NCBI GenBank assembly: GCA_030637845.1
Contig: DAOWFT010000191.1
Location: 1 to 7,291, forward strand
Source of the DNA: Thalassospiraceae bacterium
Lineage (GTDB): Bacteria; Pseudomonadota; Alphaproteobacteria; Rhodospirillales; Magnetovibrionaceae
DNA: 7,291 nucleotides
Reading direction: 5' to 3'
Position numbers and translations under genes: made by a program. Positions 1 to 6,505 of this stretch are shown one piece after another; the first letter of the stretch is position 1; the number at the start of each line of letters is the position of its first letter. The notes beneath the pieces are model-generated. The model saw nothing but the letters and a program-made list of their open reading frames with translations, made no database searches and was not told the origin of the DNA.

Positions 1-701
1 AAATCTTTGACGCTGCCACCTGCGGCTAAAATTACCGCATGTCCGGCGGCGGTATCCCATTCCATGGTGCGCCCAAGACGGGGGTATATATCAGCCATGC
101 CTGCCGCTACCAAACAGAATTTTAACGAGCTTCCAGAGCTCATTTCTTCGGCTACAGTATAGTTTTTTAAAAAATTATCCATTTCGGTGCTTCTGTGGCT
201 ACGGCTTAGTAATGCCGTTAGCCCTTTTTCCGGCACGGGCCTACAGCTAATTTGCTTCAATTCACCCCCATCAAGGCTAGCCGCCGCCCCATGTGGGCTG
301 CCCACATAAATACTTCCCTTGGCGGGCGCATAAACAAAGCCAAGCACCGGACGCCCGGCGTCTATTAATGCAATGTTGACGGTAAATTCACCGTTTCTTT
401 TTACGAATTCCCTGGTCCCATCTAGCGGGTCAACCAGCCAAAAGGTTGAACCAATTTCAGTTGGCGCAAGACCATCGGAAAATGCCTCTTCGCCGATTAT
501 GGGGTAGGGGGTTTTGACTTCGTCCTTCAATGCGGCGGTAATTATTTCTTCGGCCAATTTGTCAGCCTTGGTAACGGGTGAAGTATCGCCCTTAGTTTCG
601 ACATCAAAATCGGTGGCGTATACATCCATAATTGCGTTTCCGGCACGAATGGATATTTCATGCAATTGATCGAGAAGTGATATTGAAATATTTGCTGTCA
701 T
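1..701 (-). CDS. cysQ: 3'(2'),5'-bisphosphate nucleotidase CysQ (partial, C-terminus cut by the window edge)
   Basis: Mg-dependent, inositol-monophosphatase-fold phosphatase that hydrolyses 3'-phosphoadenosine 5'-phosphate (PAP) to AMP, clearing the by-product of PAPS use in sulfate assimilation. My translation from the ATG at 701 gives 233 complete codons with no stop before the left edge; E. coli CysQ has about 246 residues, so roughly the last dozen are missing. Metal-site motifs are intact: GEE at 70-72, DPLDGT at 91-96 and WDTAAGH at 215-221. The CysQ-type stretch NGEFTVNIAL at 103-112, directly after DGTREF, separates it from inositol monophosphatases (SuhB). The start is supported by GAGGGA 4 nt upstream on the minus strand. 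It lies 82 bp downstream of the AMMECR1-family gene on the same strand, so it is probably the last visible gene of that operon, although the gap could hold a weak promoter of its own (TTGACC-17-TTCAAA on the minus strand, 774-746). Confidence 0.9.
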   Translation of the reverse strand, partial: MTANISISLLDQLHEISIRAGNAIMDVYATDFDVETKGDTSPVTKADKLAEEIITAALKDEVKTPYPIIGEEAFSDGLAPTEIGSTFWLVDPLDGTREFVKRNGEFTVNIALIDAGRPVLGFVYAPAKGSIYVGSPHGAAASLDGGELKQISCRPVPEKGLTALLSRSHRSTEMDNFLKNYTVAEEMSSGSSLKFCLVAAGMADIYPRLGRTMEWDTAAGHAVILAAGGSVKD

Positions 702-783
702 TAGTCCCTCACGGCTGGAATCGGTTAATCAGGAAAACAAGAGTATTTGAAACCACCCTCAGTTGGAAGGTCAATTCAGCTGG

Positions 784-1413
784 TCAGTGGGTCAGCGGGG
801 ATATGGCGTTCCAGTCTGACTTTATTTCCCCGGCAATAAACCGATATGCCTTGAATGTGGGGGAAAAATGATCCGCACCCATTCCCGCCTTGATTTTTAG
901 ATGGGCAAGGAACTCCGACGGACTTTCAAGCTGCTGCCACACGGCAGGCAGGAACAATGCCCGCATCGATGGCCCATCCTCAATTATTAACCCATCAACC
1001 CCCGGGCGTAGAATTGATAATAATTCTTCTTCGCTTTCGAAATTAATTTTGCTGGCCGGGCTAAGAACAGAAATGGAAAGGCGCAAACCATCTTTTGTTT
1101 CATCAATGCTTAGCGCCGGGAAGCGGGGATCGGAAAAGGCCGCGCGAAACGCGTTTTCTGCAATGTCAGTTGCCAATGGTTGGTTTGCTTCCGGGCTGCC
1201 GATGCAACCGCGAAGGTTGCCATCTTTTTTTATTGTAACGAACGCTGCACCATTTTCCATTAATTCCGGCGCAATTGATTTATCCGCAATCGCAAGGGGC
1301 CGACTATTTTCAAGGCCCGCTTCAATTGAAGCGCGGGCAATGGAAAGAAGCAGGTCCCCATGCGCGTCCAAAAGTGCGTGGGTATTTTCAGCAAAGGTAT
1401 CTATGTTGGACAT
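784..1413 (-). CDS. amrA: AMMECR1-family protein (AmmeMemoRadiSam system protein A)
   Basis: 209-residue soluble protein of the AMMECR1 domain family, found in bacteria, archaea and eukaryotes; its biochemical activity is not established. The family hallmark LRGCIG is at residues 67-72, with the invariant cysteine at 70. The second conserved block DPRFP is at 95-99 and is followed by the usual strand LRLSISVLSP at 110-119. Full length for the family, with no signal peptide or membrane segment. ATG 1413 is preceded by AGG 4 nt upstream, and further up by GAGGG, which overlaps the TGA stop of the Memo-family gene (TGAGGG). The two genes are 14 bp apart, so translational coupling is likely. The gene sits between the Memo-family gene and cysQ on one strand, and opposite a divergent radical SAM gene, the standard three-part association of this family. 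The amrA symbol follows common naming of the system; the function is unassigned. Confidence 0.93.
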   Translation of the reverse strand: MSNIDTFAENTHALLDAHGDLLLSIARASIEAGLENSRPLAIADKSIAPELMENGAAFVTIKKDGNLRGCIGSPEANQPLATDIAENAFRAAFSDPRFPALSIDETKDGLRLSISVLSPASKINFESEEELLSILRPGVDGLIIEDGPSMRALFLPAVWQQLESPSEFLAHLKIKAGMGADHFSPTFKAYRFIAGEIKSDWNAISPLTH

Positions 1414-1427
1414 TTACCTAAAAACCC

Positions 1428-2216
1428 TCATTCAAACGACCATGCCCCGTAACCCACCACCCGGTCACGGGGGCCGGCGGTATCTCCGGAGTTTCTTAAA
1501 TCCAGCGTTGTGACCTTTAGCCCTTTTTTGTCAGCCATCTTCAGCAGGCCTTTTAGTGGTGTGCGCCCACAAGCCTGATAATCGTCGATACCGTCCAGAT
1601 CCAGATTTTCAATTGCCTTGCAGGTTTCCCCATCAACCTTTTTTGCACCGTTGTAGTTAAGGTAATGGGAAAGGTCGGAACTTATGACAACCAAAGTTTC
1701 ATCCCCGCCCCAGAGTATTTCCAATATTTCCATCACTTCATCGGCGTCGGCATCACCCACCACCATGGGAATTAATTTGAAATTACTACCCAGCACCGTT
1801 TGCAGAAATGGCAACTGAACCTCAAGCGAATGTTCCTGATTATGGGTTGCATCAAATACCGAAACCTGAGGAAGGCTTAACAACGCGCTGTCCATATCGT
1901 GGTCAATTTCAACGTCCCCTAGCGGGGTGGCAAAGGCAGCCGCCGATGAAAGGGCCGCACCCCTGAGCGCAACCCGGTGACACGGCCCCAAAAGCACAAC
2001 CCGTTTAATCCTGTCTTTAAGCGGGCCCAGCAGCTTGTACGCGCTGGCGGCAATGGCCCCGGAATAAGCGTATCCGGCATGGGGCACAATTATGGCCTTT
2101 GGGGCACCGCTGGCAGGGGCGCCAGCATCCAAAAAGGCGCTTATCTGGGCCGAAAGCGTTTTGGCATCGTCGGGATAAAACGTGCCCGCAACGGCTGGTT
2201 GGCGTATAATGGACAT
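1428..2216 (-). CDS. amrB: Memo-family protein (AmmeMemoRadiSam system protein B)
   Basis: 262-residue cytosolic protein related to human MEMO1, with the fold of LigB-type extradiol dioxygenases; no enzyme reaction is firmly assigned. Conserved blocks seen: IRQPAVAGTFYP at 4-15, VPHAGYAYSG at 44-53, LGPCH at 76-80, EHSLEVQLPF at 128-137, SSDLSHY at 179-185 and CGRTP at 216-220. His46, His80 and Cys216 appear to match the His/His/Cys metal ligands of human MEMO1. I place the start at the ATG of 2216 because family members begin a few residues before the IRxPAVAGxFYP block. The frame stays open to a GTG at 2261, but those 15 extra residues have no family counterpart and would cross the inverted repeat at 2236-2255. 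ATG codons at 2219 and 2222 are near-equivalent alternatives. No clear ribosome binding site precedes any of them. First gene of the minus-strand operon. Confidence 0.92.
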   Translation of the reverse strand: MSIIRQPAVAGTFYPDDAKTLSAQISAFLDAGAPASGAPKAIIVPHAGYAYSGAIAASAYKLLGPLKDRIKRVVLLGPCHRVALRGAALSSAAAFATPLGDVEIDHDMDSALLSLPQVSVFDATHNQEHSLEVQLPFLQTVLGSNFKLIPMVVGDADADEVMEILEILWGGDETLVVISSDLSHYLNYNGAKKVDGETCKAIENLDLDGIDDYQACGRTPLKGLLKMADKKGLKVTTLDLRNSGDTAGPRDRVVGYGAWSFE

Positions 2217-2227
2217 CATCATATAAA
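2199..2227 (+). promoter_or_regulatory. putative promoter of the radical SAM gene
   Basis: TTGGCG (2199-2204, 4 of 6 matches to the sigma-70 -35 box), a 17-bp spacer and TATAAA (2222-2227, 5 of 6 to the -10 box). It lies over the 5' end of the divergent Memo gene and would give a start near 2234 and a leader of about 40 nt before ATG 2273. A perfect TATAAT also occurs at 2205-2210 but has no plausible -35 box at normal spacing. Pattern match only. Confidence 0.4.
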
Positions 2228-2235
2228 GGTAACCC

Positions 2236-2255
2236 GTTTGCGCATTGACGCAAAC
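2236..2255. promoter_or_regulatory. inverted repeat in the divergent intergenic region, putative operator or leader hairpin
   Basis: GTTTGCG (2236-2242), spacer CATTGA, then CGCAAAC (2249-2255): a perfect 7-bp dyad in the 56 bp between the divergent ATG codons. It starts about where transcription from the predicted plus promoter would begin, so a bound repressor there could block the radical SAM gene and, from its position, the Memo-AMMECR1-cysQ operon too. As RNA it could form a 7-bp hairpin with a 6-nt loop, ending 17 nt before ATG 2273. The dyad is directly seen; the regulatory role is inferred. Confidence 0.5.
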
Positions 2256-2272
2256 AAGCACATATCTAAGTC

Positions 2273-3406
2273 ATGAAAAATGCAATTAAATCAGGCAAAA
2301 CAGATGCCTCCGACATAGCCGACAATGCCTTTCCCGGGCGTTATTGGCATGCGCTGGATGGTGGACGCACCCAGTGCGATTTATGCCCCCGGGCCTGTAA
2401 ATTGCACGATGGCCAGCGGGGCCTTTGTTTTGTTCGCGCCGCCCATGATGGCCAGATAGTGCTGACCACCTACGGGCGCTCATCGGGGTTTTGCATCGAT
2501 CCCATCGAAAAAAAACCGCTCAATCATTTTTTGCCCGGGACCCCGGTGTTCAGTTTTGGTACCGCCGGGTGCAACCTGACCTGCAAGTTTTGCCAAAACT
2601 GGGATATTTCCAAGGCCCGCGAGTTTGATGTGCTGGCAGATGCCGCAAGCCCTGAGGCCATTGCAAATGCGGCGCATGATTTGGGCTGTAAATCAGTTGC
2701 CTATACCTACAACGATCCGGTCATATTTCTGGAATACGCAGTTGATGTGGCCAAAGCGTGCAAGGAGCGCGGCATTAAATCGGTGGCGGTGACAGCCGGA
2801 TACATTTCACCCGAACCACGCAAAGAATTCTTTGCCCACATGGATGCGGCTAATGTTGATTTAAAAGGTTTTACAGATGAATTTTACCAAAACCTTTGTT
2901 CCGGGCATTTAGCCGATGTGCTCGATACATTGGTATACATAAAAAATGAAACCGATGTCTGGCTGGAAACAACCACCCTTCTTATTCCCGGTCAGAACGA
3001 CAGCGATGATGAATTAAATAAAATGACAACCTGGGTGGTCGAAAACCTCGGCCCCGATGTGCCCATGCATTTTTCCGCCTTTCACCCGGATTGGAAAATG
3101 CTGGATATCCCCAAGACCAAGCTTGAAACCCTTACCCGCGCCCGTGCCATTGCGCTGGAAAATGGTGTTCGTTATGCATATACCGGAAATGTTCACGACT
3201 TTGATGGTGAAAGCACCTATTGTCATGGTTGCGGACAGATTCTAATTGGCCGCGACTGGTATGAACTTTCAACATGGAATATTGACCATGACGGAAATTG
3301 CAATAAATGCGGCGAAAAATGCGCAGGTGTTTTTGAAAGCTCTCCCGGTTCGTGGGGATCAAAACGCCAGCCTGTACGCATGGCTGAATACGGTATTTCC
3401 AAATAA
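2273..3406 (+). CDS. amrS: AmmeMemoRadiSam system radical SAM enzyme
   Basis: 377-residue radical S-adenosylmethionine enzyme whose substrate is not known. Three cysteine groups are visible. N-terminal: Cys35, 38, 42 and 52, in CDLCPRAC followed by GQRGLC, the signature of this subfamily and of related PflA-like activases. Core: C100-x3-C104-x2-C107, which ligates the SAM-binding [4Fe-4S] cluster. C-terminal: zinc-ribbon-like pairs Cys317/320 and Cys343/346, with an extra Cys350. The block AYTYNDPVIFLEY at 143-155 and DLKGF at 196-200 are also typical of this family. Cytosolic, with no signal peptide. There is no other Met codon until residue 190, so ATG 2273 is the natural start even though only a weak TAAG precedes it. 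Divergent from the Memo/AMMECR1 genes, which confirms the module; the flippase-like gene follows after 21 bp. The family assignment is firm, but the chemistry performed is unknown. Confidence 0.95.
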   Translation: MKNAIKSGKTDASDIADNAFPGRYWHALDGGRTQCDLCPRACKLHDGQRGLCFVRAAHDGQIVLTTYGRSSGFCIDPIEKKPLNHFLPGTPVFSFGTAGCNLTCKFCQNWDISKAREFDVLADAASPEAIANAAHDLGCKSVAYTYNDPVIFLEYAVDVAKACKERGIKSVAVTAGYISPEPRKEFFAHMDAANVDLKGFTDEFYQNLCSGHLADVLDTLVYIKNETDVWLETTTLLIPGQNDSDDELNKMTTWVVENLGPDVPMHFSAFHPDWKMLDIPKTKLETLTRARAIALENGVRYAYTGNVHDFDGESTYCHGCGQILIGRDWYELSTWNIDHDGNCNKCGEKCAGVFESSPGSWGSKRQPVRMAEYGISK

Positions 3407-3427
3407 CCGCCTAGCGGTGCGCCCCTA

Positions 3428-4447
3428 ATGATTAAGCCCAAAATTAAACGAAGCCATTTGTTTCTTGGCCTGAAGGCTGCGTTTTCCATCGCCCTTGTCG
3501 CATTCATAATGAATAGCGTAGGAATTGACCGTGCGCTAGGTCACATAATGAATGCATCACCCGCATGGCTTTTGCTGGCAGCGGTTCTGGTTGTGGTGCA
3601 GGTGTTTATATGTGCATACCGCTGGAATGCGGTTTTGAAAATATACGGTGAACCGCTCGAGTATTCACAGGTATTTAGATTTTTTTATATTGGCTCATTT
3701 TTTAATCAGGCGCTTCCTTCTTCTGTCGGTGGCGATGCCATTAGATCGTATCGCGCCTACAAGGCGGGTATGGGTCTGGGCCCGGCTGTCGGCAGTGTAT
3801 TTTTAGACCGCATTGGAACCGTTCTGGCCTTGGTTGTTATGGTGGCGGCAATTTTGCCATTTGCGGTTGATGGCATGAGCGGAAATGTTGAGATACTAAA
3901 ACTATCGGTTATGGCTTTACTGGCTGTTGCGGTTGGCGGGACGATTTTTTTGATGTTTCTTGACCGTGTGCCTGAAAAATTAAACCACTTTCGCATAGTT
4001 AGCTCATTGGCGATATTCGCCGGCGATGTCAGGAAGACATTTTTGAGCCCATCCACAGCCGCCCCATTGATGTTCTGGGCAATGCTCGGGCATATAAACC
4101 TATCGATTATGGTTTGGGTGATATCCATTGGCATCAATGTGGAAATAAGCCTTATCGATTGCCTTGCGCTTTTCCCGCTTATTTTGCTTATCCAGACCCT
4201 GCCCATTTCAATCGCCGGATGGGGTGTGCGCGAAGGCGCAATGGTTGAGGTTTTTGCCCTGGTCGGCGTGCCCGCTGGCGGCGCGCTGGCGGTGTCGCTA
4301 TTGTTTGGTCTTATCGCTGCGATCATGAGCCTACCCGGCGGCTGGCTGTGGATTTCTTCGCGTGAGCACAACATAGAAGAGGCTGAAGAGCTTGTTGAAG
4401 AATTGGCTGATGCCGCGGTTTATGAGAAGGCGCAAAATAAAGACTAA
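3428..4447 (+). CDS. UPF0104 / LPG-synthase-TM flippase-like membrane protein
   Basis: 339-residue inner-membrane protein of the family that includes YbhN, AglD and the N-terminal half of MprF. About eight membrane segments are visible: approximately 11-29, 46-64, 83-97, 126-147, 157-177, 215-237, 243-260 and 270-309 (probably two passes). Family motifs are QALPSSVGGDAIRSYR at 94-109, FLDRIGT at 125-131 and AGWGVREGA at 263-271. It lacks the soluble aminoacyl-transferase domain of MprF, so lysyl-phosphatidylglycerol synthesis is not indicated; lipid or lipid-linked substrate translocation is the usual inference for such stand-alone members. An acidic tail (316-327, rich in Glu) ends the protein, and two TAA stops in tandem close the gene. 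ATG 3428 has no good ribosome binding site and lies 21 bp after the radical SAM stop, behind a small ACCGC-CTA-GCGGT dyad (3406-3418). Coupling to the upstream gene is plausible. The specific substrate cannot be told. Confidence 0.88.
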   Translation: MIKPKIKRSHLFLGLKAAFSIALVAFIMNSVGIDRALGHIMNASPAWLLLAAVLVVVQVFICAYRWNAVLKIYGEPLEYSQVFRFFYIGSFFNQALPSSVGGDAIRSYRAYKAGMGLGPAVGSVFLDRIGTVLALVVMVAAILPFAVDGMSGNVEILKLSVMALLAVAVGGTIFLMFLDRVPEKLNHFRIVSSLAIFAGDVRKTFLSPSTAAPLMFWAMLGHINLSIMVWVISIGINVEISLIDCLALFPLILLIQTLPISIAGWGVREGAMVEVFALVGVPAGGALAVSLLFGLIAAIMSLPGGWLWISSREHNIEEAEELVEELADAAVYEKAQNKD

Positions 4448-4509
4448 TAAACCCGATACCCCTTTTATTTATCGCGAGCATCACTACATTAGGTAGCAAG
4501 TTTACTCCT

Positions 4510-4535
4510 TATAAAATAACCGAATACATGAAAGG
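4510..4535 (+). promoter_or_regulatory. probable -10 box and ribosome binding site of pepA
   Basis: The 97-bp gap upstream of pepA is AT-rich and contains TATAAA at 4510-4515 (5 of 6 to the -10 consensus) and GAAAGG at 4530-4535, 9 nt before ATG 4545, a normal Shine-Dalgarno position. I find no convincing -35 box at 16-18 bp. This suggests that pepA-holC start a transcription unit separate from the flippase-like gene. No terminator hairpin is evident in the gap. Confidence 0.35.
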
Positions 4536-4544
4536 CCACTAAAA

Positions 4545-6035
4545 ATGAAAATCAGTTTCGCCAACCCCAGCAAACCCAAATCAGGCACAGTAGTTGTGGG
4601 TGTATTTGATGGGCGAAAATTAAGCACCAGCGCCGCGTCACTTGATAAATCAACCCGTGGTGCAATTACCAAGGCGATAAAGGCCTCAAGCTTCAAGGGG
4701 GCAAAAAATCATTCGCTTACCATAATGACGCCTGCCGGAACCCGGCTGGAGCGGGTGTTGTGCGTAGGGTTGGGCAAACCCAAAGACCTTGACGAGCGCG
4801 CGTTTGAAACTATTGGCGGGCGCATATATGCCGCCCTCAAGGCGCAAAGCGAAAAAGCACAGGTATTGCTGGACGCCGCCCCCGGCTGCGGGCTGAGCGC
4901 TGATGAAATGGCCGTTCACGTTGGTATTGGCGCACGTCTTGGCTCGTACCGCTTTGATAAGTACAAAACCAAAAAGAAAGGTCACGCCAAGCCGGTAATA
5001 AAAGAAATAACTATCCAATGTGCAGGCTCGGCTGCGGCAAAACGCAACTTCACCAAACAGAACAAGGTTATTGACGGCGTGTTCTTTACCCGCGACCTGA
5101 TAAGCGAGCCAAGCAACGTGCTTTATCCAAAAACACTTGCCGGTGAGGCCAAGACCTTGGCCAAGCTTGGGGTAAAGATAGAAGTTCTAGACAAAGCCAA
5201 GATGACAAAACTGGGCATGGGTGCGCTTTTGGGTGTGGCACAGGGCAGCGCCCACGATCCGTTCATGGTTGTCATGCGCTGGGACGGCGCGACCAAGAAA
5301 GACAAACCGGTGGCCTTCGTTGGCAAGGGGGTGACATTTGATACCGGCGGTATTTCCCTAAAACCATCCGCCGGCATGGAAGATATGAAGTACGACATGG
5401 GTGGCTCCGGTGTGGTCATTGGCCTGATGAAGGCCTTGGCCGGGCGTAAGGCCAAGGTAAATGCCGTTGGCGTGGTGGGGCTGGTTGAAAATATGCCATC
5501 GGGCACCGCCCAGCGCCCCGGCGATATTGTAAAATCCATGTCGGGACAAACCATCGAGGTTCTAAACACCGATGCCGAAGGCAGGTTGGTTTTGGCCGAT
5601 GCCCTTTGGTATACCAAGGAGCGCTTCAAGCCACAGCTGATGATTGATCTCGCCACCCTTACCGGCGCTATCGTGGTGTCATTGGCAGGCGAATACGCCG
5701 GGCTTTTCTCCAACGATGATAAACTGGCCGTTGATTTGGAAGAAGCAGGCAAGGCAATGGATGAAAAGCTATGGCGCCTGCCCATGGGTGATGCCTTTGA
5801 TAAAATGATAGACTCACCCGCAGCCGATATGCAGAACATTTCATCAAGCCGTGGCGGTGGATCTATTACCGCAGCACAGTTTCTGAAAAGATTTGTCGGA
5901 AACACCAAGTGGGCGCATCTGGATATTGCCGGCGTTACCTGGGAAAAGAAAGGCAAGCCGACAACGCCTAAGGGTGGCTCCGGTTATGGAGTACGGTTGC
6001 TTGACCGTTTTGTTGCCGACAGGTTTGAAAAGTAA
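4545..6035 (+). CDS. pepA: leucyl aminopeptidase (M17 family, PepA)
   Basis: Cytosolic, hexameric di-metal aminopeptidase that removes N-terminal residues, preferably leucine, from peptides. At 496 residues it is full length (E. coli PepA has 503). The family signature NTDAEGRL is at 341-348. The metal ligands and active-site residues seen are Lys261, Asp266, Lys273, Asp284, Asp343, Glu345 and Arg347, each offset by exactly 9 from the E. coli positions (270, 275, 282, 293, 352, 354, 356), so the enzyme should be active. The less conserved N-terminal domain covers about 1-165 and the catalytic domain the rest. In E. coli, PepA also binds DNA in Xer recombination and carAB control; nothing here tests that role. 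A ribosome binding site GAAAGG precedes the ATG by 9 nt. holC follows after 5 bp, an operon order common in Alphaproteobacteria. Confidence 0.97.
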   Translation: MKISFANPSKPKSGTVVVGVFDGRKLSTSAASLDKSTRGAITKAIKASSFKGAKNHSLTIMTPAGTRLERVLCVGLGKPKDLDERAFETIGGRIYAALKAQSEKAQVLLDAAPGCGLSADEMAVHVGIGARLGSYRFDKYKTKKKGHAKPVIKEITIQCAGSAAAKRNFTKQNKVIDGVFFTRDLISEPSNVLYPKTLAGEAKTLAKLGVKIEVLDKAKMTKLGMGALLGVAQGSAHDPFMVVMRWDGATKKDKPVAFVGKGVTFDTGGISLKPSAGMEDMKYDMGGSGVVIGLMKALAGRKAKVNAVGVVGLVENMPSGTAQRPGDIVKSMSGQTIEVLNTDAEGRLVLADALWYTKERFKPQLMIDLATLTGAIVVSLAGEYAGLFSNDDKLAVDLEEAGKAMDEKLWRLPMGDAFDKMIDSPAADMQNISSSRGGGSITAAQFLKRFVGNTKWAHLDIAGVTWEKKGKPTTPKGGSGYGVRLLDRFVADRFEK

Positions 6036-6040
6036 AATCA

Positions 6041-6505
6041 ATGACAGAACCTGTGGGCGAAGTTGCCTTTTACCATCTTACAAGGTCAACCCTGGAGCAG
6101 ACACTTGGGCAGCTTTTGCAAAAAACAATAGACGCGGGTAAGCGCGCAGTGGTGATGACCGGTTCAGCTGAGCGCGCCGAAGATATAAACACAGTTTTAT
6201 GGACGCATAACCCTGCTTCGTGGCTTCCTCATGGAGCGCGCACAGACGGTGAGGCAGAAAGCCAGCCGATATGGATCACCGAAAAGGAAGAAAACCCCAA
6301 CGACGCACATTTTTTATTTCTTAGTGACGGCGCATCATCACTAAGCGCTGATGGTTATGAGCGCTGTTTTGAAATATTTGACGGACATGATGAGACCGCG
6401 CTTGGTTCTGCGCGGGAAAAATGGAAATCATACAAAGATAGCGGCCTTCAGCTGACCTACTGGCAACAAACAGATAGCGGTGGTTGGGAAAAGAAGGAAG
6501 TTTGA
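6041..6505 (+). CDS. holC: DNA polymerase III subunit chi
   Basis: 154-residue chi subunit of the DNA polymerase III clamp-loader complex; in E. coli chi pairs with psi and contacts single-strand-binding protein at the replication fork. Recognised from FYHLTRSTLEQTLGQLLQK at 10-28, the RAVVMTGS strand at 35-42, DINTVLWTHNPASWLPHG at 48-65, QPIWIT at 75-80 and ENPNDAHFLFLSDG at 83-96. This pattern and the length fit alphaproteobacterial HolC. The ATG lies 5 bp after the pepA stop, with purine-rich GAAAAG in the pepA end as a weak ribosome binding site, so translation is probably linked to pepA. The TGA stop at 6503-6505 abuts the stop of the convergent gene with no base in between. Confidence 0.92.
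   Translation: MTEPVGEVAFYHLTRSTLEQTLGQLLQKTIDAGKRAVVMTGSAERAEDINTVLWTHNPASWLPHGARTDGEAESQPIWITEKEENPNDAHFLFLSDGASSLSADGYERCFEIFDGHDETALGSAREKWKSYKDSGLQLTYWQQTDSGGWEKKEV

Noticed and set aside
632..871. Plus-strand frame of 79 codons across the cysQ start and the end of the AMMECR1-family gene
   Set aside because: It overlaps two supported genes on the other strand, has no ribosome binding site and no recognisable product.
890..1513. Open frame of 207 codons on the plus strand, antisense to the AMMECR1-family gene and the end of the Memo gene
   Set aside because: Its translation is rich in Arg, Ser and Pro with no recognisable domain, and it lies opposite genes with clear family motifs.
2217..2261. 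N-terminal extension of the Memo protein from a GTG at 2261
   Set aside because: The 15 extra residues have no counterpart before the conserved family start block and would run through the inverted repeat; ATG 2216 fits better.
3757..4374. Open frame of 205 codons antisense to the flippase-like gene
   Set aside because: It is opposite a gene with clear membrane topology and family motifs, and its product resembles no family.
5123..5956. Open frame of 277 codons antisense to pepA
   Set aside because: It mirrors the codon structure of pepA, whose catalytic motifs prove the plus-strand frame; the antisense product has low-complexity Ser/Pro/Ala composition.
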